From: Roseibium album
GTDB taxonomy: Bacteria > Pseudomonadota > Alphaproteobacteria > Rhizobiales > Stappiaceae
Length of the DNA: 64,000 bases
Reading direction: 5' to 3'
Assembly: GCA_001404055.1 (NCBI GenBank)
Contig: CXTY01000003.1
Span: 264,970-328,969, forward strand
Shown here: positions 36,594 through 45,681 of the stretch, piece by piece
Numbering within the stretch: the first letter of the stretch is position 1
How the letters are laid out: each line of letters opens with the position of its first letter
Made by a program: the position numbers and the translations under genes
The notes under the pieces: generated by a model
Databases searched by the model: none
Told to the model about the DNA's origin: nothing
What the model saw: only the letters and a program-made list of their open reading frames with translations

Positions 36594-37667
36594 TCAGTTT
36601 TTCGCATTTTTCCAGTCAGGAACGACTTCATAACCGTAGTCATCAGCCTCCCAGACATAGGCGGGTTGATTGAAACTTGCGCCGGACAATGACTTCAGGA
36701 ACTCGACAAACTCGGTCTTTTCACTACGCGTCAGGCCAAGGGGTTTCAGACGGGGATCCTTGTTCGGATCATCGCCACCACCCTGGTTGTAGAACTCGAC
36801 GACCTCTTCAAGCGTTGCGAGCGTGCCGTTGTGCATATACGGGGCGGTCTGGGTCAGCTCACGCAAGGTAGGCGTGAGAAAAGTCCGCTTGGAGCCTTCC
36901 TTGTGATCCCGGACGTAGGCGCCAAGGTCTTTGCGGACATTCATGTAGTTCTCAACACCCATGAATTTCGCGTAAGCCACAAAGGTCTGGTGACGCAGTG
37001 GATCGGACCAGATGTCAGGATTATCTGGAACACCAGTGTTATGCGGCCTGTCATCTGAGAACCGATCACCAGAGTGACAATCGGTGCAGCCCGCCTTACC
37101 CTTGAAATTCACAAACCCGCGTTTTGCAGCTTCGTTCATCTCACCGGTGTCGAACGGCGCGCCGGAGGACGTGATCGATTTCAAAAACTCCTGAAGGGCG
37201 GAGCGGGCACCACCGTTGGAGGGCTCACCTTTTCCGGCGGCCTTGAACATCTTTACATAGACCGGATCCTGTTTCAGACGCTCCTGCATCATCCGCATGT
37301 CCATGTTCATGAGGTAGTCTTCCGTGATCATCTCACGGGAAACGTCGTTCAGGTTTGTCCCGAGACGCCCGTCATGCATCCAGGCTGCCCGGTGACCGAC
37401 ATTGGCCAGGGTCGGCGTGTTCCGGAATCCTTCCGAACCGCTGTAGGCGGTGGAAAGAGCTTCGCCGTCGGTAAAGGCTTGCTCGGGATCATGACAGGTG
37501 GAACAGGACAGGTTGGTATCACCGGACAGGCGTGTGTCATAAAACAAACGCTTGCCCAGCTCCGCGAGCTCCGGGTTCACCTCCATCGGTTTTACCGCAC
37601 CCTGGTCCGCAGACCAGGCGGCCGAGGTGGCGACAAGCAGAGCTGCAATACTTGCAGTTAGGCGCAT
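36594..37667 (-). CDS. idrP2: Di-heme cytochrome c peroxidase-like protein IdrP2
   Basis: From the ATG at 37667 (MRLTASIAALLVATSAAWS, a Sec signal) the protein has 357 residues; GGAGGG is right upstream, while an in-frame ATG at 37697 adds ten unlikely residues. The haem sites are CSTCH (55-59) and CTDCH (194-198). The stretch FLTPTLRELTQTAPYMHNGTLATLEEVVEFYNQGGG parallels its neighbour, so the two genes are distant duplicates. First gene of the minus-strand idr operon; all four genes are 11-12 bp apart. Confidence 0.85.
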   Translation of the reverse strand: MRLTASIAALLVATSAAWSADQGAVKPMEVNPELAELGKRLFYDTRLSGDTNLSCSTCHDPEQAFTDGEALSTAYSGSEGFRNTPTLANVGHRAAWMHDGRLGTNLNDVSREMITEDYLMNMDMRMMQERLKQDPVYVKMFKAAGKGEPSNGGARSALQEFLKSITSSGAPFDTGEMNEAAKRGFVNFKGKAGCTDCHSGDRFSDDRPHNTGVPDNPDIWSDPLRHQTFVAYAKFMGVENYMNVRKDLGAYVRDHKEGSKRTFLTPTLRELTQTAPYMHNGTLATLEEVVEFYNQGGGDDPNKDPRLKPLGLTRSEKTEFVEFLKSLSGASFNQPAYVWEADDYGYEVVPDWKNAKN

Positions 37668-37774
37668 AGGACCCTCCGTGGTGGAGAGGAGTATCAAGAT
37701 GCAGACGTCCCTGCCCCGGGCATACTGCTACTCCTCCAGTTGCCGCCAGTATTGCGACCACGAAGAACCCGGCA

Positions 37775-37788
37775 CTGATTGCAATCAG
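37775..37788. promoter_or_regulatory. Perfect 14-bp palindrome upstream of the idr operon
   Basis: CTGATTGCAATCAG is fully palindromic and lies about 108 bp upstream of the idrP2 start in the 278-bp gap between the divergent idr operon and the Crp/Fnr-family gene. It may be a regulator site for either direction. No family can be assigned. Confidence 0.45.
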
Positions 37789-37877
37789 ACAGGCCAATAT
37801 TTGTGCAAAAAAATAGACAGGCATCCGCTCGATAAAACAGGCATGCGAAAAACGAAGCTTGGATTCCGCAGATCTGA

Positions 37878-37891
37878 TTGAGCAAGGTCAA
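37878..37891. promoter_or_regulatory. Crp/Fnr-type box (TTGA-N6-TCAA)
   Basis: TTGAGCAAGGTCAA keeps both TTGA/TCAA halves of the FNR/DNR consensus with the right six-base spacing. It is centred about 61 bp before the ATG of the Crp/Fnr-family gene itself. That protein carries the ETVSR recognition helix that reads TTGA. Autoregulation, and possibly control of the idr operon, is likely. Confidence 0.65.
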
Positions 37892-37945
37892 TTCAGTTTT
37901 CGGGTAACAATCCTATAGTCGCTCCTGGTTTACGGGGGTACTTAA

Positions 37946-38728
37946 ATGCAGGATCCAAAAGAGTTGGCAATACCAGGCAATGCTGAAGCCAGCAGACGAC
38001 CTGAAGACAATTGCGGGTTGAAACACACCTGTGGTTTCCATTCCAGGAACTGCATTTGCACCAAAATTCACACGATCTTTGGAGCTACCCCCCCGCCTGG
38101 CGCGCACCGTTTTGTCCTGGACACGAGCCACGAACTCGATCCAGACACGCTTCCCAATTCAACTGTGTTGGGCGTTCTAACCGGCTCCGTCGGGATCGTG
38201 TCTCATTTGAGCGACGGTCGACGGACAATTGCCGGGCTTTTCTTTCCAGGTGACTACATCAATCTCGCCCCACTGTCTCAAAGACTTACTGGTGCTATCA
38301 CCGCGCTTGCACCAACTGCCGTGCAACTGATGGAAAAGGCTGTTTTCGATCGCTTGATGAGGGATTCCGAGAACGCCCGAAGCCACTTTCTCGATCAGAC
38401 AAACAACTTTCTTCACCAACAACTCGATCACAGTAACGACCTGGCGAAAAAGACGCCGGTGGAACGTATCGCTGCGTTTGTTTTCGAACTGAAAAACCGA
38501 ACGCTTCCCAGAAAAGACACCCAATTCAACTGCGTTGCCATCCCATTCGGGCGCCGGGATATAGCCGATTATCTAGGACTTCAACCAGAAACTGTAAGCC
38601 GCGGTTTCACTTCCCTGACAAAGGAAGGTGCCATCAGCCTGCCGGAAGCGGACGTCGTCATGATCGACGATGTTCACCGCCTGCGGCAAATCGCAAACGG
38701 CGGCTGGCCACGCAAGCGCGGATCTTAA
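37946..38728 (+). CDS. Crp/Fnr-family transcriptional regulator with N-terminal cysteines
   Basis: The 260-residue protein has a cyclic-nucleotide-binding-like domain (GVLTGSVGIVSHLSDGRRTIAGLFFPGDYINL) and a C-terminal helix-turn-helix GRRDIADYLGLQPETVSRGF. The recognition residues E-x-x-S-R are those of FNR. Four N-terminal Cys (23, 29, 36, 38) hint at an iron-sulfur cluster, but the spacing differs from FNR (20, 23, 29) and the central Cys122 equivalent is not visible. It is divergent from the idr operon and 12 bp upstream of a DUF2478 gene, so it probably regulates anaerobic oxyanion reduction. Confidence 0.9.
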   Translation: MQDPKELAIPGNAEASRRPEDNCGLKHTCGFHSRNCICTKIHTIFGATPPPGAHRFVLDTSHELDPDTLPNSTVLGVLTGSVGIVSHLSDGRRTIAGLFFPGDYINLAPLSQRLTGAITALAPTAVQLMEKAVFDRLMRDSENARSHFLDQTNNFLHQQLDHSNDLAKKTPVERIAAFVFELKNRTLPRKDTQFNCVAIPFGRRDIADYLGLQPETVSRGFTSLTKEGAISLPEADVVMIDDVHRLRQIANGGWPRKRGS

Positions 38729-38740
38729 GGAGATCACCTC

Positions 38741-39295
38741 ATGAACGATGCAACGCTTATTGGCGCCATCAAGTATAGCCGTGGGCCAGATGTTGACCCG
38801 GCGCTGGATACGCTGGTGGCCAGGTTACGCGACCTGGGTATCTCTATGGTCGGCTGTTTGCAGATTCAACTGCCGGATCCGGGAAGCTGTTGCCCGATTT
38901 CCCATCTGGAAGACCTTGCCACTGGCGAGCAGACCCGTATTACCCAGCCGCTCGGCTCAGGTTCAACCGGATGCAGACTGGATCCGGGCGCTCTTGCGAA
39001 CGCGGCAGAGGACCTGTCACGTCAATTGGAAACGCGCCCTGACATCCTGATCCTCAATCGGTTCGGACGGGGAGAGTCGGAGGGCCGTGGCTTCAGGCCA
39101 GTGATTGAACGTGCCGTTGAACTCGGCATTCCCGTACTGATCGCCGTCAAGGACCGCTACACACCCGAATGGGAATCATTCAGTTCAGGTCTCGCCACCT
39201 ATCTTCCGGCAGAACAAAATGCCCTTCTTGCATGGCTGCTGCCCTTACTTCCAGCACGATCAGCGACATCAAATTCAGAGCGCCTTGCACGATGA
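38741..39295 (+). CDS. DUF2478 family protein (molybdenum-associated)
   Basis: The 184-residue protein resembles DUF2478 proteins, which are often encoded beside molybdate transport or molybdoenzyme genes: GAIKYSRGPDVDPALDTLVARLRDLG at the start, then CCPISHLEDLATGE and ILNRFGRGESEGRGFRPVIERAVELGIPVLIAV. It has a very strong ribosome-binding site (AAGGAG). The stop overlaps the pseudoazurin ATG by four bases. Beside a molybdoenzyme operon it may help to supply or insert molybdenum cofactor. No function is proven for the family. Confidence 0.82.
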   Translation: MNDATLIGAIKYSRGPDVDPALDTLVARLRDLGISMVGCLQIQLPDPGSCCPISHLEDLATGEQTRITQPLGSGSTGCRLDPGALANAAEDLSRQLETRPDILILNRFGRGESEGRGFRPVIERAVELGIPVLIAVKDRYTPEWESFSSGLATYLPAEQNALLAWLLPLLPARSATSNSERLAR

Positions 39296-39792
39296 CAAAA
39301 TTCACTTTTCGACTCTTCTGCTTTGCTGCATTGATCGTTGCTGCGCTGATCCATGTGAGTTTCGGAGCAGCTGCACAGGAAGGCGACAAGGGACAACCCG
39401 TCGATCAGATCAGTGATCCCACAGCCGCCCGTGTGCTTGATATGTTTCGCTTCGAGCCTGACCTGGTGAGAATTCCCGTCGGCGGCCGGGTCACATTCAA
39501 CAATTCACGCGGCCAGCACACGGTCAAAAGCGCCAAGGGCATGCTTCCGGCAGGCGTGGAAAAGATTTCGATCGCCAACACATCATCTGAGACCAGAACG
39601 CTTGAAGTGCCCGGTCTTTATGTTCTGACATGCAAGGTGCATGGGCGCTATGGCATGGTCATGCTGATTGCAGTGGGCGAACCCGAAACCTGGATCATTC
39701 CGGCAAGCACATGGACAAAAACTCTGTCAGGAAGGGCGGGTGAAAAACTGGCGCAATTGCTCGAAAGACTGGAAGCGAAATCCGCAGAATAG
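39292..39792 (+). CDS. Pseudoazurin-like periplasmic blue copper protein
   Basis: The 166-residue protein has a signal peptide (cut near AAAQ, residue 29). The cupredoxin domain shows type 1 copper ligands His76 (GQHTVKS), Cys114, His117 and Met122 (TCKVHGRYGM), the pseudoazurin pattern. I use the ATG at 39292 that overlaps the DUF2478 stop; a longer frame lacks a sensible leader. Such proteins carry electrons to periplasmic reductases and to cytochrome c peroxidases. Its position makes it the likely electron shuttle for IdrAB or the Idr peroxidases. A charged tail of about 35 residues follows the copper domain. Confidence 0.9.
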   Translation: MTKFTFRLFCFAALIVAALIHVSFGAAAQEGDKGQPVDQISDPTAARVLDMFRFEPDLVRIPVGGRVTFNNSRGQHTVKSAKGMLPAGVEKISIANTSSETRTLEVPGLYVLTCKVHGRYGMVMLIAVGEPETWIIPASTWTKTLSGRAGEKLAQLLERLEAKSAE

Positions 39793-40040
39793 AGTTCAAT
39801 CCGCTCCAAGAGCCCAGCCGTCAAACGCTTACACGGGACATCCGAATTCGGAGATTGAAACGCTCGCTGCCATCGGCCTCGCCAGAAATTCTCAAAGCCA
39901 GCAAAATACAATGTAAACGCTGACAAAATTTAACGGCGCTTTTCGCACGATTTAGCTTTCGGCCCGCTGCAAATATTTGTAATTCTACGAAGAGTTGCTA
40001 AATATTAAGCGTAATATTCCAGTTATTTGGGAAGGGGCCT

Positions 40041-41117
40041 ATGGCAGATTTCAACGCACAAATTGAGAAATCCAAGCAGGAAGTCGCTGCGGCGAGACAA
40101 AAGATCGATCAGTTGACTTCGCAGATCGAAACAGCGCGGACGAAGCTCGATTCCGGTCAGGATATTTCAATCGACATTGAAAACGCCTCGCTCGACGATG
40201 TACACGCTCACACCGAACTCATGGGGGCAAATATTGCTGAGCTCATCATGGGCCTTGATGACGTCACGGCGACTTTTTCAAAAGACTTTGACGCCATGCG
40301 CTCAAAGACCGGTTGGGAATCCTTTATCGGCATTTTCTCCCAGAACAGAGCCGACAGCATCCGGCAGGAACGCATGCGCGGCGCGAGCATCGATGACAAG
40401 CTGCAAGACCTGATTTCCAAATCCAATGTTATCGGTCAGCTGCTTCAGGAACAGCTCAACACCCTGAACGAGCACAGCAAACGTGTTGAAGGCAATTTGA
40501 GTGAAACGCTCGGGCAACGGGAACAGACCGTCGGTGTCCTTGAGGGCATCAAGACGCAGCTCGTTGACATGGATCCGGAAATCATCGCACTGGAAAACAA
40601 GATTTCCGTTGAAACAGACGCTGCTGCGCGAACCAAACTGGAGAGCGAACTCGCCGAAATGAACGCCGAATACAACCGGCTTGCCCAGGAAGAACAGGTT
40701 AAGCTGGCCGAAAGCCAGACCCTTGAACGCTATATTGAAAAGGGCAAGACCTGGGTCGACAGCCTGCAGAACCAGGCAGCAACCCAGATGGTGCTGATCA
40801 ACAAACTGCAGACAGACACCAAGCAGCGCGTTGTACTCTATGATGCCCTTGTCAAATCGCTGAAGACCGCTCAGCAACAGGATGTCGCCCACAAGATCAA
40901 CGAGATTGGCGTTGCGACAGACAAGGAAGCGCAATCGGCTATGGCTGCGATCGGCTCAGCAACCAACCAGCGTATGGCTGACATGATGGAACAGCACGAG
41001 GACCATATGGTGTTCGCGCGGAAGGTTCTGGAAGAAAAAGCGAAATCCGACGAACGCTTCGCCCGGCGGTTTGAGAAAATCGTCGAAAAGCACGACAAGA
41101 ACACCTACGGCGCGTAG
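40041..41117 (+). CDS. Coiled-coil protein of TelA/PspA-like architecture, unassigned
   Basis: The 358-residue protein has no signal or membrane segment and is almost wholly alpha-helical with heptad repeats (about residues 5-35, 120-250 and 290-350). The order short helix, a WESFIGIF break near residue 93, then long coiled coils with ERYIEKGKTWVDSLQNQAATQMVLINKL recalls toxic-anion-resistance protein TelA/KlaA and, more loosely, PspA. The similarity is architectural and I cannot claim membership. GGAAGGGG precedes the ATG. It heads a five-gene unit with an AAA+ ATPase and a membrane protein. Confidence 0.75.
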   Translation: MADFNAQIEKSKQEVAAARQKIDQLTSQIETARTKLDSGQDISIDIENASLDDVHAHTELMGANIAELIMGLDDVTATFSKDFDAMRSKTGWESFIGIFSQNRADSIRQERMRGASIDDKLQDLISKSNVIGQLLQEQLNTLNEHSKRVEGNLSETLGQREQTVGVLEGIKTQLVDMDPEIIALENKISVETDAAARTKLESELAEMNAEYNRLAQEEQVKLAESQTLERYIEKGKTWVDSLQNQAATQMVLINKLQTDTKQRVVLYDALVKSLKTAQQQDVAHKINEIGVATDKEAQSAMAAIGSATNQRMADMMEQHEDHMVFARKVLEEKAKSDERFARRFEKIVEKHDKNTYGA

Positions 41118-41209
41118 CGTGGATCCCGGTCAAATTTGAACATTTGATCGGGAGCAAGTCTGTGAAAGTCGATATTGAATGGACAAAGACACATTCTAGG
41201 GGCTGAGCG

Positions 41210-42343
41210 TTGGATCTGACACTGGATCACAAGACACTGGAAGAAGCGCATGAAACACGGCGCTATTTCTCCAAATTTGAGAAAATCATCAGCCACCTTC
41301 AGGGCGTTGCTGAAAGCGTGGTGTCTGAAAACACCGCACTCGCCACTGAAATTCCCATCCTGAGAGAATACCTGGAAGCACTGTCTGGAACCTTCACCGC
41401 GCTTTCCTACAAATACCTGCTCTCTGGACGTGTTTCGGATATGCTTCCGTCCAGTTTGAGTATCGATCGTCAGGAAAGCGGTTTTCCGATCTACCAGGAA
41501 CTGTTGCAGATGGCGAACGATGCCATGCAGGTAGAAAATCACCTGCGGTCGTTGCCCAGCATGAAAGACCTGAAGATTGGGATGATAAACCACATCCTGC
41601 GGGAACAATCGGCTCCCCTGAACCTTCAGTTTGCCGCCTCGCAGCGGGAATACTACGAGGAACTGGCGGGTCGTCCGCTGTTCTGGGCACGAAACGATCC
41701 GCGCCTGGCATGGACCGGCAATGTCGACGAAAGCCGCAGGAAGTACAGGCTCCACTGGGCCATGTATGACAGTCAGCAGAATATTCCTGTTATCTACATC
41801 ATGGACCTTGAGGACAGCGGCAAACGGCCACTTGCCAAGGACGAACGCAGATGGCCACGTGCGCAAAGTCACCTGACCGCACAGTCTTCAGCCTCTTTGA
41901 AACTGGTGACCATTGCGCAAGGTTTTGACCGCGATTTTGAGGACTTGCATCCAAAACGGCTTCGCAGGTTTTTCATTGGCCCGATGTACTCACACACATT
42001 CACCCAGCAAACGGGTCCGCTGCGCAATGTTTTGAGCGAAGCGTCCAGCCAGCCAGGTGAGGACTGGGCACTGGCCTGGACGACGGAGACACTTGAAGCG
42101 GCAAGCACCAAACGGGAACCATTCGGGTTTTTCGGGTCGGTCGAGTTGCAGATATTCAAGCTGGATCCGTTTGCCAATTCCGGCGAGACAAATCAGGATG
42201 CTGCGGGACACACGCATCAGCAACGGTCGCTTATCCTGCCCCAGCGCCCTTATCAGGTACTGGAGGAACTTGATCCGCCTGGCTTCGGCAATATTCGCAA
42301 GTTCGTCGTTAGCCCTTCCGGTAAAATCCTTAGTTACAAGTAG
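41210..42343 (+). CDS. Protein of unknown function in the AAA+ operon
   Basis: The 377-residue protein has no signal peptide or membrane helix. Its N-terminal half is helical (FSKFEKIISHLQGVAESVV; LREYLEALSGTFTALSYKYLL). Its C-terminal half is mixed alpha/beta, with IPVIYIMDLEDS and FGFFGSVELQIFKLDPFA. The frame starts with TTG at 41210 with AGGGG seven bases upstream; no ATG is available before the conserved-looking helix. I do not recognise a family. Context suggests a partner of the coiled-coil protein and the ATPase. Confidence 0.72.
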   Translation: MDLTLDHKTLEEAHETRRYFSKFEKIISHLQGVAESVVSENTALATEIPILREYLEALSGTFTALSYKYLLSGRVSDMLPSSLSIDRQESGFPIYQELLQMANDAMQVENHLRSLPSMKDLKIGMINHILREQSAPLNLQFAASQREYYEELAGRPLFWARNDPRLAWTGNVDESRRKYRLHWAMYDSQQNIPVIYIMDLEDSGKRPLAKDERRWPRAQSHLTAQSSASLKLVTIAQGFDRDFEDLHPKRLRRFFIGPMYSHTFTQQTGPLRNVLSEASSQPGEDWALAWTTETLEAASTKREPFGFFGSVELQIFKLDPFANSGETNQDAAGHTHQQRSLILPQRPYQVLEELDPPGFGNIRKFVVSPSGKILSYK

Positions 42344-42352
42344 GTTTCAAGC

Positions 42353-44302
42353 GTGACTGTTTCCAACGACCTCATGGAATTGAAAGAAGAGAAAATTCTC
42401 GAGAAGTACAAGCTCGCGGAAGCAATGCTTGATGGCTTCGATCATACACCCCGTATTGCTGCAAAACGGGAACCGGACCGGGTAACGGAACGCTCGCCCG
42501 GGCTGGGGACAAGACGTCGTTTCCGGTCGACAACGCCGGGGCTGGTCACACGGTCGACAGCGCGACCCGATGGTGTGCAATTGTCAGCACGCATTCTGGA
42601 AAGTGATGACGACTCGCTGACGACACCCTTGCAGGCAAACCTGCTCAGGGCACTAAGGCGAGCACTGTCCGTTGCTCAGGTAACCTCGGACCAGTTTGCT
42701 GAACAGACAGGCTTGAGTGATCTCAAGCGCAGCAATCTCGCAGGCACGCTGGATGCATCAAAGAAAAAAACGTTTCAGGACCTCCTGTCCGCCTCGGCGC
42801 TGATTTCCCTACACGTCTTTGCAAACATGACGGATTTTCTGATTTCCGGACTTGCTGCAGAGGCAGGAGAAACGGAAATTCAGAGCGGAGAAGTGGAAGA
42901 AGTCCTGCTCGACAATGATCAGCTCGCCTTGCACGGAACGCTTTGGGAGTTGGACCAGGAAATCGCCGCAGCAGGCGTTTCTTCCGATCACGAGTTAATT
43001 GGTGTCGTCATCTCTTTCTGTGAACAGCTGATGGAAAAGGTGACACTGAGGGCGGAGGGTGCGGCGCACCTACGGCAATTCTCAGAAGCAAGATACCGTG
43101 TTGAAGCGGACAATTTTGACATTACCGGCTTCACACCCGCCGCACGGGCGCGATCATCCTCTCTGACCATGGCTTTCAAGAAGCCGGAAGAAGTTGTCGG
43201 CAATCATATTGCCAAATATCAGGCAATGAAGCTTTCCAAAATGCTCATGGCTTATGACTTTGAGCGCAAGTTGAATCCCTTTGCTGAGCTTGGTGGTTTC
43301 ATCTTCACCTTCATGGGCGACGGCAAGCCGGGGACTGGCAAGACCACCCTCATCCAGATGATGGCGGGCCTGATCAACGACTATTGCGGCAATGCCGGTT
43401 ATGCATTCCGCTACCAGAACCTGTCGACCGACAGCATCGACAGCTATCAGGGAAAGTCAGCTCAAAATGCAAAGGCGTTCATCAGGAACGTTACTGATCC
43501 AAATGTCATCGGGTTCGGCACGGTCGACGATATCGACCAGCTCGCAGGCAAGCGCGGCGACCGCCAGTCTTCGGCGGGCCAACTGGAAATCACAGCGGTG
43601 CTGATGGAAAGCTTTGCCGGCGCAAACACCGTGGTACGCGGCAATTGCACATTCGGCATGTTTTCCAACTACCCGGAAAATGTCGATGACGCCTTGCGTC
43701 AGCGCGCGGGTGCCCGTTTTCTTGTCGATGGCCCGCAGTCCCGCGAGGACTACATCGACATCTTGCATCTGCTCATGGGGAAGAACCATTCCATTCCAGT
43801 GGGTGACCACCAGTTGTTCGAGGCCCAGGAGATCAGGAAGGCAGTCGCTGCCTCTTACGACCTTCACGCGCGCCCGAAGGAAGATGCGCTGTTGAATGTC
43901 TTCGACAAGGTGCAAGGCCAGATCGGAGAAATGGATACGATCGCGAAACTCGGCACTTATCTGAAAGCCATTCAGGAGGCCGATGAACGTTTCACTGGAC
44001 GCGCAATCAAGAACATCACCGATGCGATCAAGGTTCGGGCGATGGATTTCGAACTCCCCGATGACTGGATGGATGATCCGGAACTTTTCCTGTTCAAGGA
44101 TTATGAAACCAAGAAGGCGATGATTGCCGACCTGGCCAAGCCGATCACCATCGAAATGGTCATTCAGGAAATAAACCGCTATGCGGACAGCGAATTCCGC
44201 TACGCAGACAAATCCGATGAAGTCGCCATCGAAAATGCAGTGCGGGAAATGCAGCGGATGGAAGAAGCCAAACGGCGCTATCTGAAAGCTACCCGCACAT
44301 GA
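42353..44302 (+). CDS. AAA+ ATPase
   Basis: The 649-residue protein has a long N-terminal region of unknown type (1-300) and an AAA+ module from about 310. Walker A is GKPGTGKTT at 324-332, Walker B is VDDID at 391-395, a sensor-1-like FGMFSNYPEN follows, and an arginine-finger-like ALRQRAGARF lies near residue 450. A C-terminal helical region follows. It starts with GTG nine bases after the previous stop and overlaps the next gene by four bases. Single-ring AAA+ proteins with coiled-coil partners remodel protein or membrane assemblies; the target here is unknown. Confidence 0.85.
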   Translation: MTVSNDLMELKEEKILEKYKLAEAMLDGFDHTPRIAAKREPDRVTERSPGLGTRRRFRSTTPGLVTRSTARPDGVQLSARILESDDDSLTTPLQANLLRALRRALSVAQVTSDQFAEQTGLSDLKRSNLAGTLDASKKKTFQDLLSASALISLHVFANMTDFLISGLAAEAGETEIQSGEVEEVLLDNDQLALHGTLWELDQEIAAAGVSSDHELIGVVISFCEQLMEKVTLRAEGAAHLRQFSEARYRVEADNFDITGFTPAARARSSSLTMAFKKPEEVVGNHIAKYQAMKLSKMLMAYDFERKLNPFAELGGFIFTFMGDGKPGTGKTTLIQMMAGLINDYCGNAGYAFRYQNLSTDSIDSYQGKSAQNAKAFIRNVTDPNVIGFGTVDDIDQLAGKRGDRQSSAGQLEITAVLMESFAGANTVVRGNCTFGMFSNYPENVDDALRQRAGARFLVDGPQSREDYIDILHLLMGKNHSIPVGDHQLFEAQEIRKAVAASYDLHARPKEDALLNVFDKVQGQIGEMDTIAKLGTYLKAIQEADERFTGRAIKNITDAIKVRAMDFELPDDWMDDPELFLFKDYETKKAMIADLAKPITIEMVIQEINRYADSEFRYADKSDEVAIENAVREMQRMEEAKRRYLKATRT

Positions 44303-45681
44303 TGAGGCTTGTGAAATACGGGCTCATGTACGGGAACCTCTATGAGGTTTCTTCTCCTTCAATGGTCAACCGGTATAACCGGGCCCTTGAACACCTGACT
44401 GGCAAGACAACCGCGCTTGAAGAGTTCCATGTCGATATTTCCGGTTTCTCGCCAGAAATTGGCGACGAGCTAGGGGACCCTCAATACCTCAATCCGAATG
44501 GCTGTAACCGCCAGTTCATCCTGTTATCGGTAGAACAGAAGTCAGCACCGCTTCTCAATGCAAGTTTTTCAACCTCCCGGTCGATCTTGCAGCGTTACTT
44601 CGAGGAAAATGAAGAGCAGCTTTTTGCGCTGACAATTCGCGATGCCGTGGTCGGGGAACTGGTCAACACGATCTATTCCGTCGGCACACCCGCCGATCTT
44701 GTCGACTATCGCAACATCGAAGTTGAAGCCGACACCGTTGGCGGACATGTTGAAGCCAGCGAGGAGCTGGGCGATAAAATCCAGGAATTCATGTCCGATC
44801 CCGATGCCTGGTGGGATGATGTCCTGATTGCTGACATGATCGAATTGGCCAAGCACACCGGCGACATCATTCGAACGCCGATATCCCTTCAGTCGCAGAA
44901 ATTCGAGCAAGGAAACTTCTACACAGCGCATTTCGGTGGATTTTATATTTTCCGGGACGTCAAGGAAACCGCCTGCCTTGCGGCGAGAAGGTTGGACGTC
45001 GTCGTCGATCTGCCGGTCAAACACGTCATGACTTTGGCAGACCGGCACGAAGTCGCAGCGTTCTTGAACCGAAACGGGCTTATCGAACCGATCCTGGACG
45101 CAAAAGGAACCGACGCCAAGAGCATCCTGAAACAGAAACTAGACTTCATCGTCATCGATACGGCAGCAAACAACGAAGAAAACCTGACAAATGTTTCACG
45201 CCGGAATCTCAGGTCTCTGAAACGCAAATATCATCGGGATCTGCCCGCTGAATACCATGCGATCAATGACATCCTGCTCCGTCTGGACACCTGCGGTGAT
45301 CTTGAATGGCCGACGCCTGACAATCCTGCCTATTTTTACCTGATGCGATCGCGCAATCATCGCGACAAGCACCTTGTAAACATGCTGCTTGCTGAACTGA
45401 CACCATTGGATTTCAGACAGCTGTTCATCTGTCACAAGGACGAATTTTACGGCCTTTACCAAACGTGGAGTGACGCCAAGAAAACTTATGCAGCCCAGTT
45501 TCTCGCTGATGAATATATGGTCGACAAGGTTGGCACACGCGAGGAACTGTTCGGCCCGGAACCTGACATGAACGAAGAGGCAAAGGACTTCGGTTTTGGC
45601 AGGAATATGGGCCCCTGGGGAGCCATCCCCCGAGACGACGATGATGATGATGACCGCGACGATGACGAGGATGACGATTGA
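44299..45681 (+). CDS. Protein of unknown function with poly-Asp tail
   Basis: The 460-residue protein has no signal or membrane segment. It looks globular with mixed structure (IRDAVVGELVNTIYSV; FGGFYIFRDVKETACLAARRLDVVVDLPVKHVMTLADRHE). It ends in a run of about 15 residues that is all Asp/Glu except one Arg. Such tails often bind metal ions or basic partners. The ATGA start overlaps the AAA+ gene, so both are translationally coupled. No family recognised. The tail-coding DNA also supplies the ribosome-binding site of the next gene. Confidence 0.75.
   Translation: MMRLVKYGLMYGNLYEVSSPSMVNRYNRALEHLTGKTTALEEFHVDISGFSPEIGDELGDPQYLNPNGCNRQFILLSVEQKSAPLLNASFSTSRSILQRYFEENEEQLFALTIRDAVVGELVNTIYSVGTPADLVDYRNIEVEADTVGGHVEASEELGDKIQEFMSDPDAWWDDVLIADMIELAKHTGDIIRTPISLQSQKFEQGNFYTAHFGGFYIFRDVKETACLAARRLDVVVDLPVKHVMTLADRHEVAAFLNRNGLIEPILDAKGTDAKSILKQKLDFIVIDTAANNEENLTNVSRRNLRSLKRKYHRDLPAEYHAINDILLRLDTCGDLEWPTPDNPAYFYLMRSRNHRDKHLVNMLLAELTPLDFRQLFICHKDEFYGLYQTWSDAKKTYAAQFLADEYMVDKVGTREELFGPEPDMNEEAKDFGFGRNMGPWGAIPRDDDDDDDRDDDEDDD

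Noticed and set aside
45640..45678. GAT/GAC-rich tandem run as a simple repeat element
   Set aside because: It is the coding sequence of the poly-Asp tail and reads in frame.
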